Counted from the first letter of the stretch, positions 1-8,041 are shown. The stretch is DNA of 64,000 nt from Marinitoga aeolica (GCF_029910535.1 NZ_CP069362.1:372001-436000), one strand, 5' to 3'. The notes: generated from the letters alone by a model not told the origin. Program-made: numbers and translations.

Positions 1-40
1 TAAATAATCCAAAATTCTTAATGGATAATGAATGAATCAT
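1..40 (-). CDS. 5' end of an unknown gene running off the left edge
   Basis: On the minus strand an ATG at 40-38 is preceded by a clear ribosome binding site, GGAGG at 51-47 with a 6-nt spacer. The frame is open to the window edge and reads MIHSLSIKNFGLF. An opening of the form I-x-x-L-x-I-K-N-F is common in ABC/SMC-type ATPases such as RecN or RecF, but thirteen residues cannot establish that. It is divergent from the gene at 179. Only the start is supported; the product is unknown. Confidence 0.4.
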   Translation of the reverse strand, partial: MIHSLSIKNFGLF

Positions 41-119
41 ATGGCACCTCCATTTTTTCTTTCTATTTATATTTTACATCATTTTCTTTAAAAATAAAAA
101 TATAAAAATCAAAACTAAT

Positions 120-148
120 TTGACCAAATATTAGATATATGTTATAAT
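120..148 (+). promoter_or_regulatory. Sigma-A type promoter of the DUF402-like gene
   Basis: TTGACC at 120-125 and TATAAT at 143-148 are separated by exactly 17 nt. Both boxes are at or one base from consensus. The start codon of the next gene follows 30 nt after the -10 box. Confidence 0.75.
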
Positions 149-178
149 ATTTTTAATATAATGAAAAGGAGAAGAAAA

Positions 179-703
179 ATGAAACACTACAGATTTGATA
201 TGAAAATAAAAAAAGAATTTTTAAATTCCCCAACAAGAGAAGTTAAGGTTGACATTGAGAATATATATAAATTCAACAATTCTTTCGGTATAGAAAGAAA
301 TTGGATGATTTTAGATAAACATAATTCTATAAAAAAAATCAAAAGATTACTCCTTCCAGATAAAATGATTATGCTTACCTCATTTCTTACACATGATAAT
401 TCCATCATAAAAGATTATCTGATTTATATTGATTTTGGCAAATATTTAACAAATGGTAATATAATCGAATTCGAAGATTTAGAATTAGATATTATTATAA
501 AAAAGGATGGAAGTTTTGAAATAGATGATATTGATGAATTAATAGATGAATATGAAAAACATCATATAAAGAAAAACGAATTTTTTACTATATTAAAATA
601 CGAAACTAATCTCATAAACAAATTTGAAAAATTTAATCCTATAAATACTTTAATAGAAGAAACAAATGACATAGCATTAAAATGGCTGATAAATTTAGGA
701 TAA
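179..703 (+). CDS. DUF402-like protein
   Basis: A protein of 174 residues. The middle (YLIYIDFGKY through LELDIIIKKDGSFEIDDIDEL) resembles the DUF402 barrel family, which includes nucleoside di/triphosphatases and FomD-like hydrolases with acidic metal-binding residues. The strand, the acidic D-I/D-D run and the following E-rich helix fit, but the match is by eye. An in-frame ATG at 161 also exists. The ATG at 179 was chosen because AAGGAGAAG lies 6-8 nt before it, whereas the ATG at 161 has no binding site and would itself contain that motif. It has its own consensus promoter and is followed 65 nt later by the sugar transferase gene on the same strand. Confidence 0.55.
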   Translation: MKHYRFDMKIKKEFLNSPTREVKVDIENIYKFNNSFGIERNWMILDKHNSIKKIKRLLLPDKMIMLTSFLTHDNSIIKDYLIYIDFGKYLTNGNIIEFEDLELDIIIKKDGSFEIDDIDELIDEYEKHHIKKNEFFTILKYETNLINKFEKFNPINTLIEETNDIALKWLINLG

Positions 704-768
704 TAACAATTGATCATCAAATTATAAATTGAGAATAACTTTTTCATAAATTTTTACAGGGTGAAAAA

Positions 769-1629
769 ATGATAAAATATTTGGTTATCGGAAGAAAAGA
801 AGATTTTGAAGATATTACAAATGAAATCGAAAAGAAAGCAAAGGGTTATATTAGATTTGGGGACTTTTTAAATCCAAGTCCTGATGTTTTTTTAGAAAAA
901 ATAAAATATCATGATAGAGTCTTAATTGCCGATCCTGATCTAGAACATTATATATCCAAAGAATTAGAAAATTTAAAAAAGAATGGAATAATCATAGAAA
1001 TTTTACCAGAATTAGTTGAAAAGTACCTTCAAAGAATTCCCTTAAACGTTTTCAAAAAATTTGAGTATTATTATTCTGAATTCTTTTTGAAAAAAGACGA
1101 AAATCGTTTTTTTGATGTATTTTTAGCACTAATTTCGTTAATTTTGACCTCTCCCCTATTTTTAATAATATCAATACTAAATTACTTAATTATAGGAAAA
1201 CCTATTATATTTAAACAAATTAGAGTCGGAAAAAACAAAAAGAAATTTTTAATGTTTAAGTTCAGAACAATTCACAATGATAATATTCATTCTTTTGGAA
1301 AATTTTTAAGAAAAACAAGATTAGATGAAATTCCACAATTTATAAATGTGTTAATTGGTAACATGAATTTTATTGGACCAAGACCAGAAATGATTTCCTT
1401 TCATGAAATGTGCGAAGAAAATATAGAGTTTTATAATTACAGACTATATGTAAATCCTGGTATAACCGGTTGGGCTCAGGTAAAATTTAAATATACAACA
1501 TCATTAGAAGACTATAAAACAAAAACAGAATATGACCTATATTATGTAAAAAACAAAAGTTTTTTACTTGACTTAAAAATATTATTATTAACTTTTTTAG
1601 CAATTTTTAAAGATAATGGTTCATTGTGA
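769..1629 (+). CDS. Bacterial sugar transferase (initiating phosphoglycosyl transferase family)
   Basis: A protein of 286 residues. The C-terminal half, from about residue 115, is a PF02397 bacterial sugar transferase domain. A membrane segment near 120-140 (LALISLILTSPLFLIISIL) is followed by the family blocks FKQIRVGKNKKKFLMFKFRT, RKTRLDEIPQ, NFIGPRPE and NPGITGWAQVK. Such enzymes transfer a sugar-1-phosphate from a nucleotide sugar to undecaprenyl phosphate at the inner membrane face and start exopolysaccharide or glycan synthesis. The N-terminal 110 residues look like a soluble nucleotide-binding domain and lack the four extra membrane helices of WbaP-type members. The start is supported by AGGGTGA 6 nt upstream. 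No glycosyltransferase neighbours are visible, so the glycan is unknown. Confidence 0.88.
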   Translation: MIKYLVIGRKEDFEDITNEIEKKAKGYIRFGDFLNPSPDVFLEKIKYHDRVLIADPDLEHYISKELENLKKNGIIIEILPELVEKYLQRIPLNVFKKFEYYYSEFFLKKDENRFFDVFLALISLILTSPLFLIISILNYLIIGKPIIFKQIRVGKNKKKFLMFKFRTIHNDNIHSFGKFLRKTRLDEIPQFINVLIGNMNFIGPRPEMISFHEMCEENIEFYNYRLYVNPGITGWAQVKFKYTTSLEDYKTKTEYDLYYVKNKSFLLDLKILLLTFLAIFKDNGSL

Positions 1630-1631
1630 TA

Positions 1632-1660
1632 TTTACAAAATGTATTTTTTATGATATAAT
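1632..1660 (+). promoter_or_regulatory. Promoter of tRNA-Glu
   Basis: TTTACA at 1632-1637 and TATAAT at 1655-1660 have a 17-nt spacer. The tRNA begins 13 nt after the -10 box. Confidence 0.8.
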
Positions 1661-1672
1661 ATATATGCTTTT

Positions 1673-1747
1673 GGCCCCATAGGATAACGGCTAGTCCATC
1701 GGATTCTCAGTCCGAGAGTCGGGGTTCGATTCCCCGTGGGGCTACCA
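1673..1747 (+). tRNA. tRNA-Glu (anticodon CTC), CCA encoded
   Basis: A 75-nt cloverleaf. The acceptor stem GGCCCCA/TGGGGCT (1673-1679 with 1737-1743) has one G-T pair at its base and ends in discriminator A plus an encoded CCA. The anticodon stem TCGGA/TCCGA encloses the 7-nt loop TTCTCAG, so the anticodon is CTC, reading the glutamate codon GAG. The T arm contains GGTTCGATTCC. A promoter precedes it and a terminator follows, so it is a single-gene transcript. Confidence 0.95.
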
Positions 1748-1778
1748 GTGAATATGAATACAAGTATTTATTTTGCGA

Positions 1779-1805
1779 ACAGCCCTCATGATCGAGGGCT
1801 GTTTT
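1779..1805 (+). terminator. Intrinsic terminator after tRNA-Glu
   Basis: AACAGCCCTC pairs with GAGGGCTGTT around a 6-nt loop and is followed by a T run. On the minus strand there is no U-tract, so it acts on the plus strand. Confidence 0.88.
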
Positions 1806-1939
1806 TATAATATCTTATGTAATTCTGGACATTTTGATAAATCATCTGGACTTACAAATTCAAGATTCTTTTTTGTAGGTTTATTATTGGATTTATTTGC
1901 TGGTTAAGAAACCCTAAGGCTCCTTCGTTATTTATATAC

Positions 1940-2296
1940 TTATTTTATATACTTTTTTATAAATTCTTTTATAATCTTTTCTAATTTTTCTTTATCTTCA
2001 TCTAGCCACATGCTTGATCTTTTTACATACTTATAATAGTTCTTTCTGTGTTTCAAAAAGAACTTATCTGCATTAATAACATTTTGTATTATTTTTTTTA
2101 TTTCTTCATTTGGCAATGTATATTTTTCTAATTCATTTAAATTTTTAATAAATTCTTCCTTTCTATCTATAGCGATAGCAGCGTAATCTGGATCTTCTTT
2201 ATAATTTTTGATTGCAAACTCATATTGTTTAGCATAATGTTTTACTCTTCTTATAATTAAGTCCAATTTTTCTTTACTCACAGTCTTGGTTCCCAT
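1940..2296 (-). CDS. Hypothetical protein, small helical
   Basis: A basic, predominantly helical protein of 118 residues with no recognisable domain, signal peptide or membrane segment. The ATG at 2296 was chosen because GGGTGAAATT lies just before it; another in-frame ATG at 2308 lies deeper inside the upstream gene. The reading frame overlaps the end of the 171-residue gene upstream by 19 nt, so the two are translationally coupled and probably act together. Lysine and isoleucine dominate its composition, in keeping with the AT-rich host. The function is unknown. Confidence 0.6.
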   Translation of the reverse strand: MGTKTVSKEKLDLIIRRVKHYAKQYEFAIKNYKEDPDYAAIAIDRKEEFIKNLNELEKYTLPNEEIKKIIQNVINADKFFLKHRKNYYKYVKRSSMWLDEDKEKLEKIIKEFIKKYIK

Positions 2297-2793
2297 AATT
2301 TCACCCATTTTCTCTTTAGTCTTTTAATTCTTTTTTCATCAGCTAAAAAAATCGTTACGATATCATCATAATCTATATTTATAATAGTGACAACATTTCT
2401 TGAATTAAATTCATCAACATTATCTATATATTGAGACAATTCTTTTTGACTAAAAGTTCTTAAATAATGAATTTTTGTTTTATCATCTAAAATTATACCG
2501 TAAATATTACCTTCATCAATAGTATCTTTTAATAATTTGTCAAAATAATCTACGTTCTTAAATTTTACATCATCAGAAAAATATCTTTTCAAATAATACC
2601 ATTCTTTATTAGACACCAAATCACCTTTTTTAAATCCTGATTTTTCCGGAACATCAAAATCAATTTTTCTTTTTTTGGACCACCATTTTAGATTTAAAGT
2701 ATATTCTCTAAAACGTTTTGCTTCAATATCGGTTAATAATGTTTTAGTTTGTATTTTTTCCTTGATAATATTTTTTATTTTCTGCTCCCTCAT
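2278..2793 (-). CDS. Hypothetical protein
   Basis: A soluble protein of 171 residues with many charged and aromatic residues, including a WW pair near residue 37. No family motif was recognised. Its last codons overlap the start of the downstream unknown gene, so they form a two-gene unit. A TATAAT box lies about 25 nt before the start, but no convincing -35 box was found. The pair sits near tRNA-Glu and looks accessory, but there is no integrase, transposase or toxin-antitoxin signature to classify it. Confidence 0.6.
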   Translation of the reverse strand: MREQKIKNIIKEKIQTKTLLTDIEAKRFREYTLNLKWWSKKRKIDFDVPEKSGFKKGDLVSNKEWYYLKRYFSDDVKFKNVDYFDKLLKDTIDEGNIYGIILDDKTKIHYLRTFSQKELSQYIDNVDEFNSRNVVTIINIDYDDIVTIFLADEKRIKRLKRKWVKLWEPRL

Positions 2794-2942
2794 ATTATCG
2801 TCCTTTTTTCTTTTTTATCAATTATACCATAATCTTCTAAAATTTTTTCACCAATACTTCGTTTTCAAAATAGTCACACATGAGGAGAATGTTTGGAGGA
2901 GGTTGCTTATTTTTTAATATTTTTATTTTTAATTTTTACCAC

Positions 2943-3842
2943 TTATCTCATATTGCTTTCAAACATTTCAACTATTAATCTCCATAATTCAGCAGTTTTT
3001 GGAAAATAAAATCCACCTCCACCAAGTAATATTACTGGAAATCTATTCTTCTTTGCACATCTTCCTAAAACAACAGAAATAGACTCATAAAACCTTTCAC
3101 TTAAATCTATTGAAGACATTGGATCATATTTATAACCATCTACTCCCATTTGAATCATTAACATATCTGGTTTAAAACCTCTTATTTCATTTGGAATATT
3201 TGACAAAACTTTTTTCATTATTTCTTGCTCATTTTCACCTGGCATAATCGGAATATTTAGATTGGTTACTCTATTTTCAGAGGTGTATCCACTTAAATAA
3301 GGATATTGTGTTGAAGGGTCCTGATGTATTGAAATAGTATAAACAGAGTCATCATTTAAAAATGCTCTTTGCGTTCCATCACCATGATGCACATCCCAAT
3401 CAATTATCATAATTTTATTATATCCCTTTTTTTGAGCATATTTTGCTCCTATTACTACATCATTAAAAATGCAAAATCCTCTTGCTTCATTTTCAAATGC
3501 ATGATGCCATCCTCCACAAATATTAACTGAAATTTTTTCCTCTTCTGTTATAGAATCTATAGCTGCTAATGTTGAGCCAACAGATAATCGTGCAGGATTA
3601 TACATATTTTTTATTGGCGTTTCTGCGCTTCCACCCTTATTATTTTTTATACTTTCTATATAATCTTTTGTATGAAATAAAGCAATTTCTTCCTCTAATG
3701 CATATCGTGGTTCAATTATTTTATAATTCATATTAGATTTTAATAGTTCTTCTATTCCCATTTTGCATCTTACACTTCTTAAAGGATGACCATCTCCAAA
3801 ATCATATTCTAAAAGTTTATCTCCCCATATAATATTAACCAT
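2943..3842 (-). CDS. Histone deacetylase / acetylpolyamine amidohydrolase superfamily protein
   Basis: A protein of 299 residues with the HDAC (arginase-deacetylase) fold. The tandem histidines are H113-H114 (GGWHHAF). Zinc ligands are D150 and H152 (DWDVHHGDG), with the third ligand D235 in QMGVDGY. The family hydrolyses acetyl-lysine or acetyl-polyamine amides. The oxyanion-stabilising tyrosine of the GGGGY motif is replaced by F278 (GGGGFYF), so activity may be weak or altered. The ATG at 3842 was preferred to 3857 because GGGGGTGA precedes it at normal spacing. It lies directly downstream of the pyroglutamyl peptidase gene on the same strand, separated by about 16 nt from the chosen start, and is probably co-transcribed. 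Confidence 0.88.
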   Translation of the reverse strand: MVNIIWGDKLLEYDFGDGHPLRSVRCKMGIEELLKSNMNYKIIEPRYALEEEIALFHTKDYIESIKNNKGGSAETPIKNMYNPARLSVGSTLAAIDSITEEEKISVNICGGWHHAFENEARGFCIFNDVVIGAKYAQKKGYNKIMIIDWDVHHGDGTQRAFLNDDSVYTISIHQDPSTQYPYLSGYTSENRVTNLNIPIMPGENEQEIMKKVLSNIPNEIRGFKPDMLMIQMGVDGYKYDPMSSIDLSERFYESISVVLGRCAKKNRFPVILLGGGGFYFPKTAELWRLIVEMFESNMR

Positions 3843-3858
3843 AATTTTCACCCCCATT

Positions 3859-4473
3859 TCACTTTCTGTATTCTGTTATAGAAACTTCTATAGCTTTTTC
3901 TAATGCTTCTACTATGTTATCTAATGACATACTTGGCGTATTATTTTTTTCTAATACTTGTTCAGGTAAATAAGGAACATGAATAAACCCTCCTATTGCC
4001 TTTTTAAAATCCCGTTGTATATAATACATCAACCCATATAACAAATGATTACAAACAAATGTTCCAGCAGAATTAGAGATTTCTGCTGGTATTCCTATTT
4101 CTTTTATACCTTTAACTATCTTCTTTATTGGCAAATTAGAAAAATATGCATTTTCACCATCAAAAAATATTGGCTTATCTTCTGGTTTATTACCTTCATT
4201 ATCTTCTATTCTCGCATCATCAATGTTTATAGCTATTCTTTCAACAGATATTGCAGATCTTCCACCAGCCTGACCTGTGCATATAACTATCTCAGGTTGA
4301 ATTTCACACATTTTACTTCTTAATGTTTCAATAGATTTATAAAACACTGTAGGTATTTCTAATTTAATTATTTCTACATCCAGTATTTTATCCGGTAACC
4401 TTTTCACAGCTTCAAAGGATGGATTTATTTTTTCTTTCCCAAAAGGATCAAACCCTGTAATCAATACTCTCAT
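3859..4473 (-). CDS. pcp: Pyroglutamyl-peptidase I
   Basis: A cytoplasmic cysteine peptidase (family C15) of 204 residues that removes N-terminal pyroglutamate from peptides. It opens with MRVLITGFDPFG. The catalytic triad is visible: E78 in SVERIAIN, C141 in SAGTFVCNHLLYG and H165 in GGFIHVPYLPEQ. The length is normal for the family (about 200-215). It is the first gene of a probable two-gene unit with the HDAC-like gene. With the M19 dipeptidase at 5120 it suggests peptide scavenging, in keeping with the amino-acid fermentation genes further right. Confidence 0.95.
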   Translation of the reverse strand: MRVLITGFDPFGKEKINPSFEAVKRLPDKILDVEIIKLEIPTVFYKSIETLRSKMCEIQPEIVICTGQAGGRSAISVERIAINIDDARIEDNEGNKPEDKPIFFDGENAYFSNLPIKKIVKGIKEIGIPAEISNSAGTFVCNHLLYGLMYYIQRDFKKAIGGFIHVPYLPEQVLEKNNTPSMSLDNIVEALEKAIEVSITEYRK

Positions 4474-4552
4474 TTTCTCACCTGCCTTTTACATATATAT
4501 ACAGTATATTATAACATTAAAAAATAAACATTATTAAATAATATATGTACAT

Positions 4553-4596
4553 TTTTTCACTATAAGATGTTATATTTTTCACACAAAGATGTAATA
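4553..4596 (+). promoter_or_regulatory. Tandem 22-bp direct repeats upstream of osmC-like gene
   Basis: Two consecutive 22-nt units, 4553-4574 and 4575-4596, both start TTTTTCAC and agree at 18 of 22 positions (TATAAGATGTTATA and ACAAAGATGTAATA follow the common part). The period equals two helical turns, so one protein could bind both on the same face. A TATAAT box follows at 4606-4611. This looks like an activator or repressor site for the OsmC-like gene. Confidence 0.5.
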
Positions 4597-4654
4597 CAGG
4601 TATTGTATAATAAAAACGGATAAAAATTATCCATTTTAATCAGGAGGTGAAATT

Positions 4655-5095
4655 ATGGCATTTATGAACTTTAAAATTACTTCTGAAAGCGCCAGTCCTA
4701 CAAAAACAATAGTTAAAGCAAGAAATTTTGAAATCGTAATAGATGAACCAGAATCTTTAGGTGGAAAAGATGAAGGAGCAAATCCTGTTGAATTTTTATT
4801 AGCCGCCTTTGCAGGTTGCTTAAATGTTGTAGGTCATTTAGTAGCAAAAGAAATGGGGTTTGAACTTAAAAAGATGAAAATCAATATCGATGGAGATTTA
4901 AATCCAGCAAAATTTCTTGGAAAACCATCTGAAGATAGAACAGGTTACGTTCAAATTAATGTTTCATTTGATTTAGAAACTGATGTTGATGAAGAAACAT
5001 TAAAAGAATGGTTAAACCAAGTAGAACAAAGATGTCCAATTTCTGATAATCTCCAAAACCCTACACCAATTAATTTCAGTATTTCAAAGTTTTAA
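4655..5095 (+). CDS. OsmC family protein (peroxiredoxin-like)
   Basis: A cytoplasmic protein of 146 residues. OsmC/Ohr proteins reduce organic hydroperoxides using two cysteines. Both are present: C54 in FAGCLNVVGHL and C127 in EQRCPISDN, the family's paired positions. It is the short single-domain form. The start is supported by AGGAGGTGA. Expected role: peroxide defence in an anaerobe, although several members of this clade have other, unclear functions. It is a single-gene transcript with its own -10 box, an upstream tandem repeat and a terminator shared with the convergent dipeptidase gene. Confidence 0.9.
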   Translation: MAFMNFKITSESASPTKTIVKARNFEIVIDEPESLGGKDEGANPVEFLLAAFAGCLNVVGHLVAKEMGFELKKMKINIDGDLNPAKFLGKPSEDRTGYVQINVSFDLETDVDEETLKEWLNQVEQRCPISDNLQNPTPINFSISKF

Positions 5096-5097
5096 AA

Positions 5098-5124
5098 AAT
5101 AAAGGAGCCTTGTGCTCCTTTATT
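5098..5124. terminator. Bidirectional terminator between osmC-like and M19 genes
   Basis: AATAAAGGAGC pairs perfectly with GCTCCTTTATT (11 bp, 5-nt loop). Both sides are A/T rich, so it can serve both convergent genes. It overlaps the last codons of the minus-strand gene. Confidence 0.8.
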
Positions 5125-6088
5125 TTAAAACTTTTTTATATACTCTTAAGAAATTTTCTCCTAAAATCATATTTATTTCTTTTTCATTGTAACCATGTTT
5201 TTCCAAAGTTTCTATAAATATATTTAACTCGTGATGCCCACTTAATGAATCTTTATGAACGTCTCTAAACATATCACAAAAATCAAAACCTATTCCTACA
5301 TGTTCTACTCCTACTAATTTAGATATATAATTAACATGTTTTACTAACCCTTCTGCATTATTTTCTTTAGGATCATCACTTACAAAAGATCCACTAGCAT
5401 TTATACCTATAACTCCACCTGTTTCCGCTATAGCTTTTATTTGTTCATCAGTCAAATTTCTCATAGAGTGAAAAACATTTCTAACATTAGAGTGTGAAGC
5501 TATAATTGGTGAATTAGAAAATTTAATAACATCCCAAAAACCTTCATCATTTAAATGACTGACATCTATAATCATATGCAATTTTTCTATTTCTTTTAAT
5601 ACTTCAACACCAAAGGCTGTTAACCCACCTTTAGTTCCTTCTTCCATTTCAGAAAAATAACAACCATCCGCCACATAATTCCTTCTACTCCATACTAAGC
5701 CCGCAAACCTTACACCTAATTCATAAAAAACTTTTAAAAGATAAATATCATTTCCAATTGGTTCTAATCCTTCAAAAGATAACATAATTCCGATAATGTC
5801 ATTTTTCAATGCATATTCAATATCTTTTATGTTCTTACATAGCATTATTTTTTCGTTTGATTCTTCGATTTCATAATGCAAAGAACTAATTTGATCTAAT
5901 GCATTTCTTAATGCCATCTCCGGAATATATCTTTCTTCAATAAAAAGAGAAGAAACTATAATATTAAATCCACCTTCTTTGAATTTAGGATAATGATCCT
6001 CTAATATAACATTTTTCCTTCCTTTTTTTCTTTTTTCATATACATCTACTAACAAATCAAAATGCCCATCAATAATTACTTTATTCAT
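5120..6088 (-). CDS. Membrane dipeptidase-type peptidase (family M19)
   Basis: A protein of 322 residues resembling renal/membrane dipeptidase, a binuclear zinc TIM-barrel enzyme that cleaves dipeptides, including some with a D-residue. The first metal motif H9-x-D11 (IDGHFDLL) is at the N-terminus. Further blocks are SFEGLEP with the bridging glutamate, DVSHLNDEGFWDV and IIASHSNVR with histidines, and the C-terminal GIGFDFCD. No signal peptide is seen, so it is likely cytoplasmic. An upstream in-frame ATG exists at 6127. The ATG at 6088 is preceded by GGGAGTGA and yields the conserved start, so it was chosen. It is divergent from ldhA. Confidence 0.92.
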   Translation of the reverse strand: MNKVIIDGHFDLLVDVYEKRKKGRKNVILEDHYPKFKEGGFNIIVSSLFIEERYIPEMALRNALDQISSLHYEIEESNEKIMLCKNIKDIEYALKNDIIGIMLSFEGLEPIGNDIYLLKVFYELGVRFAGLVWSRRNYVADGCYFSEMEEGTKGGLTAFGVEVLKEIEKLHMIIDVSHLNDEGFWDVIKFSNSPIIASHSNVRNVFHSMRNLTDEQIKAIAETGGVIGINASGSFVSDDPKENNAEGLVKHVNYISKLVGVEHVGIGFDFCDMFRDVHKDSLSGHHELNIFIETLEKHGYNEKEINMILGENFLRVYKKVLK

Positions 6089-6248
6089 ATTATCACTCCC
6101 TAAATAACTGTCAACTAATTTTACCACATAATAAATTTTTTTAATTCCGATAAAAAAAGTCGTAATATTAATATAAGAATAGTGAAAAAAATATTAATTA
6201 TAATATATATGTATTCTTATTATACTAATTATAAGGGAGAGGGTTTAT

Positions 6249-7229
6249 ATGAAAATAGCTTTTTTTAGTACTAAAAAATATGATGTAGATTTTTTTAATC
6301 ATGCAAACAAAAAGTATAATTTTGATATTAGATATTTTGAAACTAAATTAAATGAAAAAACAGCTATTTTATCTAAGAAATTTGATGTAGTTTGTGCTTT
6401 TGTTAATGATAATTTAAACAGAAAGGTTTTAAAAACTTTAAATGATAACGGTATAAAATTAATTGCTTTAAGATCTGCAGGATTTAATCATGTGGATTTA
6501 GATACTGCAAAAGAATTTGGATTACGTGTAGTACATGTACCTAAATATTCTCCATATGCAGTAGCAGAACATACCGTTGCTTTAATTTTATCTTTAAACA
6601 GAAAAATTCATAAAGCGTATTTTAGAGTAAAGGAAAACAATTTCGCTTTAGATGGGTTGTTAGGTTTTGATTTACATGGAAAAACTATAGGATTAATAGG
6701 AACTGGAAAAATCGGAAGAATAGTTGCTAATATTTTAAAAGGTTTTGGAATGAACATTTTAGGATATGATAAATTTCCAAATGATGAATTCCAAGGCGAA
6801 TATGTTAATTTAGATATATTATTAAAAAAGTCTGATATAATATCATTGCATACACCTTTAAATAAGGAAACATATCACATTATAAACAAAAAAAGTATAT
6901 CTAAAATGAAAAATGGAGTTATGATTATTAATACAAGTAGAGGCGGTTTAATTGATACACAAGCTGTAATTGAAGGGTTAAAATCAAAAAAAATTGGTTA
7001 TTTGGGTTTAGATGTATATGAAGAAGAAGAAAATATTTTCTTTGAAGATTTATCAAGCGAAATAATAGATGATGATACTTTTGTTAGATTAACTTCTTTT
7101 CCAAATGTTTTAATTACTGGACATCAAGGATTCTTTACTTGTGAAGCTTTAACAAACATCGCTGAAACTACTTTAGAAAACATTTATAATTTCAAAAACA
7201 ATACTTTAAATAAAAATATTGTTGTATAA
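6249..7229 (+). CDS. ldhA: D-2-hydroxyacid dehydrogenase, probably D-lactate dehydrogenase
   Basis: A protein of 326 residues that reduces pyruvate to D-lactate with NADH, disposing of fermentative reducing power. The Rossmann motif GLIGTGKIGR is at about 148-157. Catalytic R231 (NTSRGGLID), the glutamate in DVYEEE (258-260) and H292 (TGHQGFFT) are present. The segment GFNHVDLDTAKEFGLRVVHVP is characteristic of the LdhA branch rather than phosphoglycerate or glyoxylate dehydrogenases. AAGGGAGAGGG precedes the start. The nitroreductase gene follows after 12 nt, forming a small redox operon. A weak TATACT box lies at 6221. Confidence 0.9.
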   Translation: MKIAFFSTKKYDVDFFNHANKKYNFDIRYFETKLNEKTAILSKKFDVVCAFVNDNLNRKVLKTLNDNGIKLIALRSAGFNHVDLDTAKEFGLRVVHVPKYSPYAVAEHTVALILSLNRKIHKAYFRVKENNFALDGLLGFDLHGKTIGLIGTGKIGRIVANILKGFGMNILGYDKFPNDEFQGEYVNLDILLKKSDIISLHTPLNKETYHIINKKSISKMKNGVMIINTSRGGLIDTQAVIEGLKSKKIGYLGLDVYEEEENIFFEDLSSEIIDDDTFVRLTSFPNVLITGHQGFFTCEALTNIAETTLENIYNFKNNTLNKNIVV

Positions 7230-7241
7230 TGGGGGGATTTT

Positions 7242-8030
7242 ATGAAAGATTATTTAGGAAAATATAATTTAATTTTATTTGAAAAAATCGATATTCCTAG
7301 AAAATATAAAATAAATATTAACCACAAAAAAAATGAATTTTTCTATAAAAATTTAAATAAAGAATTTGAAATTGAACTAGATATACATTATTCAGGAAAT
7401 AATGATAATAATTGTATTGCAATGTTTATTGATCCATTAGGAAATATAAGAAGAAAATTTTATAGCAAGGAGACACTATTGAAAGAAATAGAAGAATTTT
7501 TATATGATTTATTCGATATTGATAAAAACATCTATCTTAGAAAGGCATATAGAGCTTTATCAGAAAAAAAGATAGATAATAATTTGTTGGATTTATTAAT
7601 ATATTCCGCAAAACTCGCCCCATCATGTGCTAATAAACAACCTTGGAATTTTATTGTTGTTACAGAAAAAGATAAATTAACAAAATTAAAAGAAACATTG
7701 CCAGGAGGAAATTATTGGGCTAAAAATTCACCTGCAATTCTTGCAATATTTGCTAAAAAAGATGATGATTGCAATTTATCTGATAATAGAGAATATTATT
7801 TATTTGATACTGGTATGGCTGTCGCAAACATTTTAATCCAAGCAACAAAATTCGGTTTAATTGCTCACCCTATAGCTGGTTTTGATCCTATAACAGCAAA
7901 AAAAGTTTTAAATATTTCTGATGAATACACTTTAATAACTTTAATAATATTAGGCTATTATGGAGATATTTCATCTTTAAAAGAAAAACATCTAAATAAA
8001 GAACATAACTATAGAAATAGGAAGGAGTAA
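7242..8030 (+). CDS. Nitroreductase family protein with an N-terminal extension
   Basis: A protein of 262 residues. From about residue 100 it is an FMN-dependent nitroreductase-like domain: YRALSEKKID, SAKLAPSCANKQPWNFIVVT, LFDTGMAVANILIQATKFGLIAHPIAGF and IILGYYGD. Such enzymes use NAD(P)H to reduce nitro compounds, quinones or flavins. The first 100 residues do not resemble the domain; in related two-domain proteins this place holds a ferredoxin, but no cysteine cluster is seen here. It lies 12 nt after ldhA with a GGGGGG binding site, so co-transcription is likely. Its reading frame ends inside the shared terminator. Confidence 0.85.
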   Translation: MKDYLGKYNLILFEKIDIPRKYKININHKKNEFFYKNLNKEFEIELDIHYSGNNDNNCIAMFIDPLGNIRRKFYSKETLLKEIEEFLYDLFDIDKNIYLRKAYRALSEKKIDNNLLDLLIYSAKLAPSCANKQPWNFIVVTEKDKLTKLKETLPGGNYWAKNSPAILAIFAKKDDDCNLSDNREYYLFDTGMAVANILIQATKFGLIAHPIAGFDPITAKKVLNISDEYTLITLIILGYYGDISSLKEKHLNKEHNYRNRKE

Positions 8031-8041
8031 TCCTTCCTATT
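8016..8041. terminator. Bidirectional terminator overlapping two convergent stop codons
   Basis: AATAGGAAGGA pairs with TCCTTCCTATT around GTAA. It covers the stop codon of the nitroreductase gene and touches that of the alpha-mannosidase gene. There is essentially no other intergenic DNA. Confidence 0.65.
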
